Shown: positions 17,265 through 26,064, counted from the stretch's first letter. The stretch is 64,000 bases of DNA from Wukongibacter sp050859025 (GCF_050859025.1 NZ_CP138200.1:5456001-5520000); one strand, 5' to 3'. Translations and numbers: made by a program. The notes: a model not told the origin generated them from the sequence alone.

Positions 17265-18361
17265 TTATCTATAAGACTTTCTAAGCACTTCAACAACATC
17301 CTCATGTGTCATTTCATATGGATTTGCTGCAAACAATCCACCCATGGTTTCACGAGCATTGGTTGCAATTTTATCAAATTCATCTGGCGTGATACCATAG
17401 TCACTCATCTTCAAATCAGCCACACCACAAGCTTTTTGCAAGTCCACAAGCGCTGTGATGAAATCCTCTGGCTTATCTGCATCATTGATACCCATCACCT
17501 TTGCCATCGCAATGAATCGCTCATCACAAGCATGCTTTTCGATAAAGAACTCATGGAATGCTCGGCTGTGGTCACACTGACAGTCATCACGACGCCTGAA
17601 AGGGTGTTGGCAAATGCCATGTGTTCTCTTGCTTCTATATCATTACCATCTTTTACTGCACGGGCAAGATATTTAGCTGTATTTTCAATAGCACTCAACG
17701 CGTACATATCGCTCATAAGGCTCGCAAATTTGGAAATATAGCTTTCTGTAGCATGGAAAAGTGCATCAAAGCCCTGATAAGCGGTATAGACAGGTGGAAC
17801 TGTCTTCATCAGTTCAGGATCGATGATTGAAAGCACGGGGAACAAACGATCATCACCACCAAAACCAATTTTCTCATTGGTTTCATCATTTGTTATAACA
17901 CCCCACTGATCTGCTTCTGAACCGGTGCCCGCAGTAGTTGTAATACAAAGGACTGGAAGCGGATCGTTAACAATAGCTTTTCCTTTACCGGTACCGCCCG
18001 AAATATAATCCCAGACGTCTCCTTCGTTTGTTACCATTGTAGCCATTGCTTTGGAGGCATCCATAACGCTGCCACCTCCAAGCGCAACAATAAATTCGCT
18101 CCCGTTATCTCTGGCTGTTTTAGCTCCTGCCATAACTGTAGATTTCAACGGATTTGCCTGCACTTTATCAAATACAACACTCTGGATACCTGCTTTTGAA
18201 AGTTCCTTTATAGTACGATCAAGGGCACCATTTTCTCTCGAAGATTTTCCGTTTGAAATGACCACCATAGCCTTTTTTCCGGGCAACTTCTGCTTGTGCA
18301 GTTCACTAAGTCTACCATTCCCAAAAATAAATCTTGTAGGTACATACATATTAAAGCTCAT
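17265..18361 (-). pseudogene. Iron-containing alcohol dehydrogenase with internal deletion
   Basis: The N-terminal part (start ATG 18361 behind GGAGGAATTAGAT) has the NAD-binding ALGGGSVMDASKAMA, the TTAGTGSE loop and the first metal-ligand region GFDALFHATE. After ...TVSVTTAEHS it should pass through the His-rich metal segment (family pattern HxxxxxxHxxPHG), but those ~20 codons are missing. The sequence jumps, out of frame, to HEFFIEKHACDERF, and the C-terminal 80 residues (17265-17507) follow in the other frame. The deletion removes iron ligands and shifts the frame, so the enzyme cannot work. It was probably the key catalytic gene of this MerR-linked cluster. Confidence 0.88.
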
Positions 18362-18400
18362 ATCTAATTCCTCCATCGATTAAAATATTTTGCCTATTGT

Positions 18401-18766
18401 TTAAATAGATATATGAAACAACTTGCTGAACCAATTGGTATAAAGCAGAACCCGCATGCCAGCATTAGGATTTTCTTTTATTAGATTTTGTACAGCATCG
18501 TAGTAAGAATTCAAGTTGTTACACACTGACATCCCATGTTCTCCAACTTCAAAAAGATGTTGTTCCAAAAAAAGTTTAAGTTCTGCCATTTTTGCTACAA
18601 TCATAGTTGCATTACTAACTGGCACATATCTATCATACAAATTATGCCAGACAAAAAGTGTCTTCACATGTTTGCCCACCTCGTCTGAAGATAGATGCGT
18701 TTTTCTGACAACATATATGCACGAATAATCCAATCGATCGGCATTTAAGATATCTCTATGAATCAT
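18401..18766 (-). CDS. Hypothetical protein (121 aa), MerR-linked
   Basis: Opens with MIHRDILNADRLDYSCIYVV behind a strong TAGGAGGATAAA site and is divergent from the merR-like gene, so expression is likely. It is a soluble, mixed alpha/beta sequence with no catalytic motif I recognise and no membrane segment. It is the first gene of the operon that continues into the dehydrogenase remnant. I cannot assign a family. Confidence 0.6.
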   Translation of the reverse strand: MIHRDILNADRLDYSCIYVVRKTHLSSDEVGKHVKTLFVWHNLYDRYVPVSNATMIVAKMAELKLFLEQHLFEVGEHGMSVCNNLNSYYDAVQNLIKENPNAGMRVLLYTNWFSKLFHISI

Positions 18767-18846
18767 ATTTTATCCTCCTAACCTATAGTTTTTTTGATTA
18801 TGGTTGAAAACTAATCACTCATTTGGTATTATGTATATATCATACA

Positions 18847-18866
18847 ACCTAAACCTAACTTTAGGT
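18847..18866. promoter_or_regulatory. MerR-type operator between divergent genes
   Basis: ACCTAAA-N6-TTTAGGT forms a 20-bp dyad 33 nt before the merR-like start, in the only promoter gap serving both directions. MerR regulators bind such dyads between promoter elements. Confidence 0.6.
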
Positions 18867-18899
18867 CAATAGTTTTTTATTTTTCATTGGGAGGTAATT

Positions 18900-19337
18900 A
18901 TGGCATATTCTATTGGCGAAGTATCTGAAATGTTAAATATATCTATATCTACTCTACGATATTATGACAAAGAGGGATTGCTTCCTCTTGTTAACCGGAC
19001 ATCTGGAAATATCCGTGTTTTTGATGAAGCAGATATTGAATGTTTGAAGATGATTGAATGCCTAAAAACGACAGGTATGCAGTTGAAGGACATTAAACTT
19101 TTTTTTGAATGGTGTGAAGAAGGTGACTCTACTATTGAAAAGCGTTATAATCTTTTTCTGGAACAAAAAGAAAAGACTGAGCGGCAGATATCACTTCTGC
19201 AAAGTGCACTTGATCGCATAAATTATAAATGTGAGTATTATAGACTTGCAAAAGAAAGAGGCACCACGAATGATCCTGGTTTACGAGAAGAACTGGCAAT
19301 GAATTTCTTGTCACAAGAGAATGCTAACTCAGAATAA
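18900..19337 (+). CDS. MerR-family transcriptional regulator
   Basis: 145 aa. The N-terminal winged helix reads SIGEVSEMLNISISTLRYYD with the wing GLLPLVNRTSGNIRVF, then a long coiled-coil dimerisation helix and a C-terminal tail lacking cysteine metal ligands. It resembles the AdhR-type MerR proteins that respond to aldehydes or electrophiles and control dehydrogenase/flavodoxin/CMD clusters. It is divergent from exactly such a cluster. The start follows GGGAGGTAATT. Confidence 0.9.
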   Translation: MAYSIGEVSEMLNISISTLRYYDKEGLLPLVNRTSGNIRVFDEADIECLKMIECLKTTGMQLKDIKLFFEWCEEGDSTIEKRYNLFLEQKEKTERQISLLQSALDRINYKCEYYRLAKERGTTNDPGLREELAMNFLSQENANSE

Positions 19338-19476
19338 AGTTTAACCTGTGACCCTCTATCCCATTCCTCATGCAATATGTGTTATTGTATGGCAAAATAA
19401 GAAGGTTTTTTTGCCATGCTTATTATTTAAATAGATTATTCTTGAAAATCACCTTGACTTTAGTTAGCTAGTCTCT
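19334..19476. repeat. RAYT-end relic and shuffled repeat segments A then B (copy 1)
   Basis: 19334-19355 is a degenerate RAYT end (ATAAAGTTTAACC...). Segment A (19354-19403, starting CTCTATCCCATTCC and ending GCAAAATAAGAA) and segment B (19443-19476, AATCACCTTGACTT...) both recur near 21123-21202, but in the reverse order. A hairpin ATGGCAAAA/TTTTGCCAT lies at the end of A. The rest of the gap to 19735 shows nothing else. Confidence 0.6.
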
Positions 19477-19735
19477 GTCACTTTCTAGTTTATTTTTATA
19501 TAACTTTCCCTTAGGTAGCAAATGAGTGGATTTTTCCACTTTGCCATCAAAATTTATTCCCTGTAATTTCAACGTATCCAAGTATTTAACTTACTTTATT
19601 GATATTACGCTACTTTATATATAATTTGCAAATTTTTATAACATTAAAATAGAGTGGTTCATCACCACCCTATGTAATCATTTAGGTTATCATATAAATT
19701 TTTTAAAGCTTGTGATCTGCAAAAAAGTGTATTCA

Positions 19736-20104
19736 TTATTGCTTCTCAAACTCAAATATCTCTAAGGCTTTTTCAAATGTTGTTGCTTGATTTAATTCAT
19801 ATTCACCCGGTTTAATTTTTAAATTATTCTTTTTCATGTATTCTACCATTTTTTCTCTCTCTGACTTTGACCATAAATTCGTTTCATCATTTTCGTCTAA
19901 AAATATAGAATAATTTCTCTCATCTTCTAGTAAAATATTTGTTTTTATATCCTTTCCACCTATATGAAGCAACCCTTTCTCTTCTCTTAAATGTTCATTA
20001 AAGTTACTATGTTCTTCATCAGTTATAAAAAGTGCAACAAAGGTATTACTAAAAAAGAACAGAATCAAAATAGTTCCTAAAACTATAAATATAAATTTTT
20101 TCAT
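19736..20104 (-). CDS. Small membrane-anchored protein of unknown function
   Basis: About 122 aa from the ATG at 20104: one N-terminal membrane helix (FIFIVLGTILILFFFSNTF) and an extracytoplasmic part ending IKPGEYELNQATTFEKALEIF. That tail resembles the LysM-like start of MltG/YceG proteins in small Firmicute secreted proteins. The ribosome site is weak (AAAGGA, 12 nt upstream); the in-frame ATG at 20125 is an alternative. No operon partner. Confidence 0.5.
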   Translation of the reverse strand: MKKFIFIVLGTILILFFFSNTFVALFITDEEHSNFNEHLREEKGLLHIGGKDIKTNILLEDERNYSIFLDENDETNLWSKSEREKMVEYMKKNNLKIKPGEYELNQATTFEKALEIFEFEKQ

Positions 20105-20218
20105 ATTACTAACGAGTCCTTTCATAAATTATTTATATTTCACTAACTAGAGTCATTAGAACGATAGTTTTATTTTACCACTAATTTTAAAAATTGGATA
20201 TACATAAATTAATTAAAT

Positions 20219-20890
20219 TTAATCATTAATCAATTTAAATCGCTTAGTCGTAATTCTAGCATCTCTGATTTGTTCTCCTGCAGCTCCAGGGCAATATCCT
20301 ATAAAATTTAATATATTGGCTTTTTCCCCATATAGTTCAATAGCCATTTTTCTTATTGTAGGATGAACCTTCCACAATGTCTTTTTTATAGGAAGAGGTA
20401 AATCTGTTGCATCTTTAATAACATCCGCTGCAAAAGTTGTACAATTATAAGATTGTAACCTGTATTTTTTAACGTCTAACTTTTCAATTCTTCTTAAAAC
20501 ACTCTTAATCGTTTTACTTTTAACTTTATAGACATAAGCAACATCCCAATCATGATTGTCATCATTCCAACGTATTTTTGATTTAACAGCTTTATCTAAA
20601 CATAATACTTTTTTATCGTCAAAAGCATCGGAATCTTTAGGATAAAATCCAACATAGTAAGTTTTTTTTCCATCATCTAATCTTAAGAAAGTATGTCCAA
20701 CTTTCCCTCTTTTATCTGTACAATAAGAAGATCCAGAAACCGGTTGATCAACGACAATTGAAACTGTTGGAGAGCTTGTTTTTTTGTCAATCATTCTATC
20801 TAGTTTAGAATCGGCAAAAACAATATGACACGAAAAGATAATAGATAGACAAATAGATAAAGCTGTTAATTTTTTCATAATTTTTTTCAT
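20219..20890 (-). CDS. Secreted permuted-papain-like protein
   Basis: 223 aa with a cleavable signal peptide (about residues 1-26, ending HIVFADS). The mature part has GHTFLRLDD (His, near residue 66) and YNCTTFAADVIK (Cys, near residue 150), the two motifs of circularly permuted papain-fold enzymes of the NlpC/P60-like group. It could be a cell-wall amidase or peptidase or a protease-fold effector. The start follows AGAAGGAGATTTTTT. It stands alone. Confidence 0.55.
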   Translation of the reverse strand: MKKIMKKLTALSICLSIIFSCHIVFADSKLDRMIDKKTSSPTVSIVVDQPVSGSSYCTDKRGKVGHTFLRLDDGKKTYYVGFYPKDSDAFDDKKVLCLDKAVKSKIRWNDDNHDWDVAYVYKVKSKTIKSVLRRIEKLDVKKYRLQSYNCTTFAADVIKDATDLPLPIKKTLWKVHPTIRKMAIELYGEKANILNFIGYCPGAAGEQIRDARITTKRFKLIND

Positions 20891-21103
20891 AAAAAATCTC
20901 CTTCTTTCATATTCCTAATAAACCCAGTTAGTGAAATCTATAAAATTCTAGCACAAAATGCATGTCAAATAATGTAAAAACTTGTAATTTAAATGGAAAT
21001 TAAGAAAAAAGTAAAGTTTAGAAAATTAAAACATTAATTGCAATATATGTTATAGATAGAATTCTTAAGAATAGAAAAAGATCAAAAATTAAGCAGAAAT
21101 TAA

Positions 21104-21202
21104 GAGTCGGGCTAAACTTTATTCAAAAATCACCTTGACTTAGTTAGCTAGTCTCTATCCCATTCCTCATGCAATATGTGTTACTGCATGGCAAAATAAG
21201 AA
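21104..21202. repeat. RAYT end relic and repeat segments B then A (copy 2)
   Basis: 21104-21122 is an inverted RAYT end with one or two substitutions (GGGCTAAACTTTAT). Segment B (21123-21155) passes directly into segment A (21153-21202), both about 90 percent identical to the copies at 19354-19476 but in reverse order. Confidence 0.6.
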
Positions 21203-21205
21203 AAA

Positions 21206-21440
21206 ATGACTCTCCAGTCCGTACAGCTTATAAACTGCTACTCACACACGAAGAAAAGAGGGGCAAAGTATTGGCGCTATGTTCTTTCCAATGCCACAAG
21301 ATTATCAGTAACTGAGATACAACCTTGGGTACATATCTTGTCAATAAACGTGCTGAAGACAAACATTACAACGTTGATATCTCTCATGCATCAAAACCTC
21401 TTGCGTCTAACTTTCTCGAACAACTATTGTAATATTTGTA
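21206..21440 (+). pseudogene. IS110-family transposase, C-terminal remnant
   Basis: The first frame gives KKRGAKYWRYVLSNATRL; a shift near 21320 continues DTTLGTYLVNKRAEDKHYNV and then DISHASK. This is the C-terminal transposase_20 region of IS110-type (DEDD) transposases. No N-terminal catalytic domain is present. Confidence 0.75.
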
Positions 21441-21682
21441 AAAATATTTTAAAATTATATTAATGCTAAGTGAACATAATTATACTATATTAGGCAACTA
21501 TTACAACTATAATTGTTTTTTGATTAGGTTTTTTAGAACTTTATTTCAACATATTTCACTGGTAATAAGCTAAAACACAATAGTTACAAATTGTTATCTC
21601 TGAGATAATCGTAGTTTAGTCTTAGCTCAAAGAAGGATATCTATTTGACTCTAATTTACCATGAGGAGAAAGGATAAGAAGT
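21441..21682. other. AT-rich intergenic region
   Basis: Nothing recognisable apart from the promoter region expected for the following methyltransferase gene. Confidence 0.4.
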
Positions 21683-22351
21683 ATGAACAATTACTATACT
21701 GGAAAATTAAATTCTCAAAAATTGTTTAAAGTGTATGAAACCCAAATTCCACGTGTCAAGCAGTATTTACAAGCAGAGATAGATTTTGTCAAGGGAAATT
21801 TATCAAACACACAAAGCGTTTTGGAGCTTGGAGCCGGATACGGTCGAATTATTAGGGAATTGGCTCCCTACTGTGGATCTATTGTCGGGATGGATATCTC
21901 GGTGGAAAGCGTTGAGTTAGGCAAGGAATATCTAAAAGACTACCCCAACGCTAGCATAGTTGCGATGGATGTTCACAGGATGGAATTTCCTAAGCCCTCT
22001 GATGTCATTTTGTGCCTACAAAACGGATTGTCTGCCATGAGTGTTGATTCCACCGTCATTCACAAAATTCTTGAGATATTGGCGCCAGGTGGAACGGCTT
22101 ATTTCAGCAGTTACAGTGCTAAATTTTGGGATTTTCGCCTGAAATGGTTTGAGAAGCAGGCCTCCAAAGGGCTTCTGGGGGAAATTGACTATACTAAAAC
22201 CAAAAACGGTGTGATTATATGCCAGGGGGGCTTTAAGGCGACGACCCATTCCCCTGAGGATTTTCAGAAAATTGGCGAAGAGTCGGGATATCCCTATCAG
22301 GTACAAGAGGTGGATGAGTCTAGCGTGTTTCTAATCGTCCATAAGAACTAA
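21683..22351 (+). CDS. Class I SAM-dependent methyltransferase
   Basis: 222 aa. The SAM-binding motif VLELGAGYGRI is near residue 46, the acidic motif II GMDIS near residue 71 and an APGGT loop after motif IV near residue 139. It is soluble; the substrate is unknown but the compact form resembles small-molecule methyltransferases. Base composition is richer in GC than the flanks, and the gene lies between an IS110 remnant and a RAYT solo end, pointing to horizontal arrival. Start behind GAGGAGAAAGGATAAGAAGT. Confidence 0.85.
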   Translation: MNNYYTGKLNSQKLFKVYETQIPRVKQYLQAEIDFVKGNLSNTQSVLELGAGYGRIIRELAPYCGSIVGMDISVESVELGKEYLKDYPNASIVAMDVHRMEFPKPSDVILCLQNGLSAMSVDSTVIHKILEILAPGGTAYFSSYSAKFWDFRLKWFEKQASKGLLGEIDYTKTKNGVIICQGGFKATTHSPEDFQKIGEESGYPYQVQEVDESSVFLIVHKN

Positions 22352-22399
22352 CTGAATTGTAAAAAAAGCCACGGAAATCACGATTCATGGTATAGCCAT

Positions 22400-22545
22400 A
22401 GAAGCGTGATGAAAAATAATGGAGCGCACGGACGGACAACTTTAGATGATATTTACAAATCAATCTCCATTCTTGTTCGTGGCTCCACTCTAAACTTTTG
22501 GTAAAAAACGGTGACAAATCATCGTCTAAATATTTATTAGACTTT
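22400..22545 (-). pseudogene. Fragment resembling DUF2971 proteins
   Basis: The minus strand reads FFTKSLEWSHEQEWRLICKY preceded by NKYLDDDLSP, the core of DUF2971 proteins (consensus KSxxWxxExEWR). There is no start and no complete domain. It touches the end of the methyltransferase gene. Confidence 0.4.
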
Positions 22546-22563
22546 GTTTGGTTATATCTTTAT

Positions 22564-22583
22564 ATAAAGTTTAGCCTGACCCT
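22564..22583. repeat. Solo RAYT terminal repeat
   Basis: ATAAAGTTTAGCCTGACCCT stands alone, without transposase sequence. Confidence 0.75.
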
Positions 22584-22624
22584 GTATCCCACATAAATTA
22601 ATTTCTTTAATAGAGGTAACTGCA

Positions 22625-23131
22625 TTGAAAATTACAATTTTATCAATAATACTATCATTAATTCCAATGACGCTTTTTTTTACACCATGTATTCAAGAAA
22701 AACAAGATGAAAAAATTGTTTTAGATAACAACTTGAATACATATAAAAATGAAAATTTTGGTTTTAGTGTAGAATATCCTAAAAATTGGAATACCAAAGA
22801 GGAAGAAACTTGGGAAGGTAATGAAGAATATGAAGGTAGTCCAGATGGTGGCATTAATATATATGTAGGAAATGATGAAAGCGAAAAAATCTATATTTTT
22901 GGTCAATGTGGACATATAAGTTTAGGAAATTCTGAAACCAAAGGAAATAAATTTGTTGCTAATAATGGAGTAGAAGGAACTTTGGTAATTGAGGAAATTA
23001 ATGATAGATATGAAATATATCTAATTTTAGGAGAAGGCTTTCATGGTGCTATTTTAGATTTAAGCAAACAATGTTTTGATGAAAATAAAGAACTAATAAT
23101 TAACATATTAAAAAGTATAAATATTTTATGA
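22625..23131 (+). CDS. Secreted PsbP-like domain protein
   Basis: 168 aa from a TTG start behind AGAGGTAACTGCA. The hydrophobic N-terminus (ITILSIILSLIPMTLFF) ends in TPC, which could be a lipobox cysteine. The mature domain opens YKNENFGFSVEYPKNW, the signature of PsbP-like/DUF lipoproteins in Firmicutes, whose role is unknown. It is monocistronic and directly follows a solo RAYT end. Confidence 0.65.
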   Translation: MKITILSIILSLIPMTLFFTPCIQEKQDEKIVLDNNLNTYKNENFGFSVEYPKNWNTKEEETWEGNEEYEGSPDGGINIYVGNDESEKIYIFGQCGHISLGNSETKGNKFVANNGVEGTLVIEEINDRYEIYLILGEGFHGAILDLSKQCFDENKELIINILKSINIL

Positions 23132-23239
23132 TTTTTAAATGAAGATATTGAAGGTAAATACTATCCCTCAATACTTGTATTATATGTATTAGTAGTTGTA
23201 GATATTTAGCCTATCTTCAAAGAAAATAGCTAATTGGGA

Positions 23240-23324
23240 GAGAGTGTATAATAATCGGTGTAAACTTCTAAATTGATGTAAAATATATCATAGAAAGGAG
23301 TTGCGCCAATTATTATACACTCTC
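23240..23324. mobile_element. 85-bp MITE with 24-bp terminal inverted repeats
   Basis: The left end GAGAGTGTATAATAAT (23240 onward) and the right end (reverse complement to 23324) match over 24 bp with three mismatches. There is no coding capacity. The ends resemble those of IS256-type elements. No target duplication is evident. Confidence 0.65.
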
Positions 23325-23356
23325 AAAAAAATAGGGGTAACTTACCAGTCACCCCT
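23325..23356 (-). terminator. Terminator of the surface-protein gene
   Basis: On the minus strand AGGGGTGACTGG...ACCCCT forms a hairpin (23333-23356) followed by ATTTTTTT. It lies 100 nt past the stop of the gene at 23456. Confidence 0.75.
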
Positions 23357-23455
23357 TTTGGCCTTTAGTATTTATGCATATATAGTTAATAATTATTTAT
23401 ATATCAATTTTTAATAAATCATCCATTTACACAAACTAAGTTATTCTTTTAATAC

Positions 23456-24808
23456 TTAGTTTATTTCTGTGGTAGATTGCACGTTCGTATTTGTATCATA
23501 GGTAGTATTTGTATCATCAGTAGTATTTACTTCATCACCAGTATTTACTTCATCTCCTGTATTTGCTTCATCACCAGTATTTGCTTCATCTCCTGTGTTA
23601 TCTTCTTCTATCCCATCTTCAATTTCAATTGTTTCAGAATCTGAATCCCAATTAACTTTCATTCCAAATTCTTCTAAAACAAATCGTAATGGCACATATG
23701 TCCTATTGTTCATAACTGATGCTTTAGATTCTAGTTCCATCTCTTCTCCATTAACTATTGCCTTATTTGTGTCTATTGGAAGAATTATCTCTACTTCTCC
23801 CTTCATAACCATAACTTCTCTAGTTTCTGGATTCCAACCAACTTCTGCTCCAAAGCCTTCTGTAATTGCTCTAACTGGAACTAATGTTGTTTCACCTTTA
23901 ATTACCGGAGGTGTATCAAATTTAAAATCTGCTGAGTCTGAAAGTATACTATCTGTCGATAAAACTTTTGCTTCTGGATCTTGCTCTATTATTATTTCCT
24001 CTGATTCTTCTAGTTCTTTAATTTCTTCCTCAGTATATTTATTTCTAGCTATTTCTTTTTTCTCTAAAATAATCTTATGTATTTCTTCTTTCATAACTGC
24101 AAATTGTTCCTTTGCAGAATCTAATTCTTCTTTTAGTTGTGCTGCAAGTTCTTCATCCCCATTTTCTTTAGCTTCTTCATACTGTTTTTCCAACTCATCT
24201 TTTAACTCTTCTGTTTCGTCTTTTTGTGCTTCTAATTCTTTTTTCTTAGCTTTCAGCTCCTGTTTTAATTCCTTCCAATCCTTCGGGGATTCTTCACTTT
24301 CCTCGTTTTCTATATCTCCTGATTCCACATCATCTTGTTCGTCCTCAACATCTAACTCTTCTTCTACTAAATCTTTATCAGATAACTCTACACTTTCTTC
24401 TTCATCTTCTGAGTCTATATCATTATTCTTGCTTTTTTCATTTTTTGTGTTATCTTTTCCTTTATCTGTTTCTTTTCCCTTCTGATTATCTTTTTTCTTT
24501 TCTTCTGCTTCTTTCGTTTTGCTATCTTTTATATCTTTATCAACATCTTCTTTATTGTCTTTGCTCTTATCATTTTTGCTTTTATCAACATCTTCTTTAT
24601 TGTCTTTACTTTTATCATTTTTGTTTTTATTTTCATCATCTTTATTGTTATCTTTATCCTTCTTGTCTTTATCACCCTTTGCTTTATCTTCAACTTTAGA
24701 CTTTCCTTTGTTATCTACTCCCTTACCTTTTCCATTTGCAAATGCAAATCCAAAGCTAGATAAAATTAATGTTAAAATTAGTATTATTGATAAAACCTTC
24801 TTCAACAT
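23456..24808 (-). CDS. Secreted protein with copper amine oxidase N-terminal-type domain and K/D/E-rich stalk
   Basis: 450 aa. A signal peptide (residues 1-25, ending GFAFA) leads into a highly charged K/D/N/E region with near-exact repeats (KDNKEDVDKSKND twice). A long acidic coiled coil (about residues 175-270) follows, then a Cu_amine_oxidN1 domain (about 290-400) with paired motifs TTLVPVRAITEGFGAEVGW and RTYVPLRFVLEEFGMKVNW. It ends in a GDE(A/V)NT tandem repeat. Such domains are surface or wall associated, not oxidases. Upstream lie a terminator and a c-di-GMP-I riboswitch on the same strand, so expression is probably tied to c-di-GMP. Confidence 0.85.
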   Translation of the reverse strand: MLKKVLSIILILTLILSSFGFAFANGKGKGVDNKGKSKVEDKAKGDKDKKDKDNNKDDENKNKNDKSKDNKEDVDKSKNDKSKDNKEDVDKDIKDSKTKEAEEKKKDNQKGKETDKGKDNTKNEKSKNNDIDSEDEEESVELSDKDLVEEELDVEDEQDDVESGDIENEESEESPKDWKELKQELKAKKKELEAQKDETEELKDELEKQYEEAKENGDEELAAQLKEELDSAKEQFAVMKEEIHKIILEKKEIARNKYTEEEIKELEESEEIIIEQDPEAKVLSTDSILSDSADFKFDTPPVIKGETTLVPVRAITEGFGAEVGWNPETREVMVMKGEVEIILPIDTNKAIVNGEEMELESKASVMNNRTYVPLRFVLEEFGMKVNWDSDSETIEIEDGIEEDNTGDEANTGDEANTGDEVNTGDEVNTTDDTNTTYDTNTNVQSTTEIN

Positions 24809-24895
24809 AGTTTATCCTCCTTTTATAATCTTCAAATTTTTTTAATTCAAAATATGGATTTTTACATATTCAATCATTATAATTTCTGCAATGTG

Positions 24896-25001
24896 TATAG
24901 AGTTCATTATAGTAGACTTAATTTATACATATCAAAATACTCGATGTTTCTGGGAGTTTTTGATGTATATAAATTAATAGTTCTACATGAATCTCTATAT
25001 A
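24896..25001. repeat. 106-bp palindromic dispersed repeat, copy 1
   Basis: Ends TATAGAGTTC and GAATCTCTATATA frame a core in which CTTAATTTATACATATC pairs with GATGTATATAAATTAA. The second copy is at 60434-60539 and has exactly the same length. Confidence 0.7.
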
Positions 25002-25144
25002 GAAAAAGTTGACCTTGAGAACCTTTATTAAAGACTTTTTTATAAAGATTCATTATATCAAACTAAAAAGTAATTTCTTACCAAAGTATTTGAGTCATTC
25101 CCCCTTTGTTTTGATAAGATTTCACCATGCAAAATGATCTAAAA

Positions 25145-25172
25145 TAAAAAAACACCTACAAGGTATAGGTAC
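25145..25172 (-). terminator. Terminator between riboswitch and surface-protein gene
   Basis: On the minus strand ACCTA-TACCTTG-TAGGT is followed by GTTTTTTTATTTT. It lies about 130 nt downstream of the riboswitch and 340 nt before the gene, a position suited to transcription control. Confidence 0.7.
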
Positions 25173-25302
25173 TTATAAATCAGACTGCCTAATTAAAATT
25201 TACTAAAAAGATGATTTCTCCACTTTAAATTATTTCATAATATATGGCTGAATTTATTATAGTATTTAACTAATAATTTAAAATGAAGATTTAGATATTT
25301 TG

Positions 25303-25383
25303 TCGGCAGTCTGGCAATCATAGAACAATATGTTCCTTAGACCCATAACTTTGCGTCCTTACCTTTCGATAAGTTTGCCATTA
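25303..25383 (-). ncRNA. c-di-GMP-I riboswitch (GEMM)
   Basis: The minus-strand RNA has the conserved aptamer order: GGCAAAC, a helix CTTATC-GAAA-GGTAAG with GNRA tetraloop, GACGCAAAG, GGGTCTAAG, a second hairpin (GGAACATATTGTTC) and a closing TTGCCAGACTGCC. This fits the GEMM class I consensus. The P1 3' strand CAGACTGCC (25305-25313) is exactly complementary to GGCAGTCTG at 25181-25189, just before the terminator. The first gene downstream encodes the secreted coiled-coil/Cu-amine-oxidase-N protein. Confidence 0.85.
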
Positions 25384-25854
25384 TCGATATTTTTTATTTA
25401 TTTTATCATATTTCATTTTTAAAGTTTATAGAATAATTGAAAAATTTTTAATTTAGTAAAATTACCTTGCATAAAAATGATTAATGTAGTAGAAATGTCC
25501 TATATAGAATCACTATTTTTTCATATGGGAGACGGAGATACTGTCATCCTTCCAAACCTCTCTAGAAAACTAATTTAGTTGATGCAACCTTTGAAGATAT
25601 AATGAAGGAATTCGAAAAGGATAGGAATTTCAAAACATTGAGTTTCATTCATCATGAAATACACAGGGACTAAAATTATAAGATACTTTTATGAGACAGC
25701 TTCCTTGCCTTTAACATCAAATCAATTAATAAAAGAAAATAATAGAAATCCTATATAAAAATGTCATGTGATTTCAGTTATAATAATTATTATAATCCGG
25801 TTAATAAAAACAGAAATATTAGCAAAATTATAAACCTTAAAAGGAGTAGTTTAT
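25384..25854. other. Intergenic region with a gene fragment
   Basis: Contains the riboswitch promoter region on the minus strand. Around 25575-25672 there is a short plus-strand open segment (DATFEDIMKEFEKD...) with no start that reads like the tail of an unknown protein. Nothing else is recognised. Confidence 0.4.
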
Positions 25855-26064
25855 ATGAGGAGTTATTTTATGCCATTTATATTTGCATTTACATTTTATT
25901 ATATTTTTAGATATTTTTTTGATAAATCACTTCCTATAATACCAATATTAAGAGATTATAGGAATTCTGATGATATTATTGATGGAATATTTACATATGT
26001 AATTTTGATGGTAGGAGCCCTAATTGGCTTTTTTATATTAAAGTACATTGATAAAATATTTTAA
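25855..26064 (+). CDS. Small membrane protein, 69 aa
   Basis: Two hydrophobic helices (about residues 6-20 and 46-62) with a charged loop between them (RDYRNSDDIIDG). A strong AAAAGGAGTAGTTT site precedes the ATG. No homologue family recognised; it is monocistronic, with no hint of function. Confidence 0.6.
   Translation: MRSYFMPFIFAFTFYYIFRYFFDKSLPIIPILRDYRNSDDIIDGIFTYVILMVGALIGFFILKYIDKIF

Noticed and set aside
23595..24485. Long serine-rich plus-strand open frame opposite the surface-protein gene
   Set aside because: It is the mirror of a K/D/E-rich coding sequence with biased codons; no RBS and no signal features of its own.
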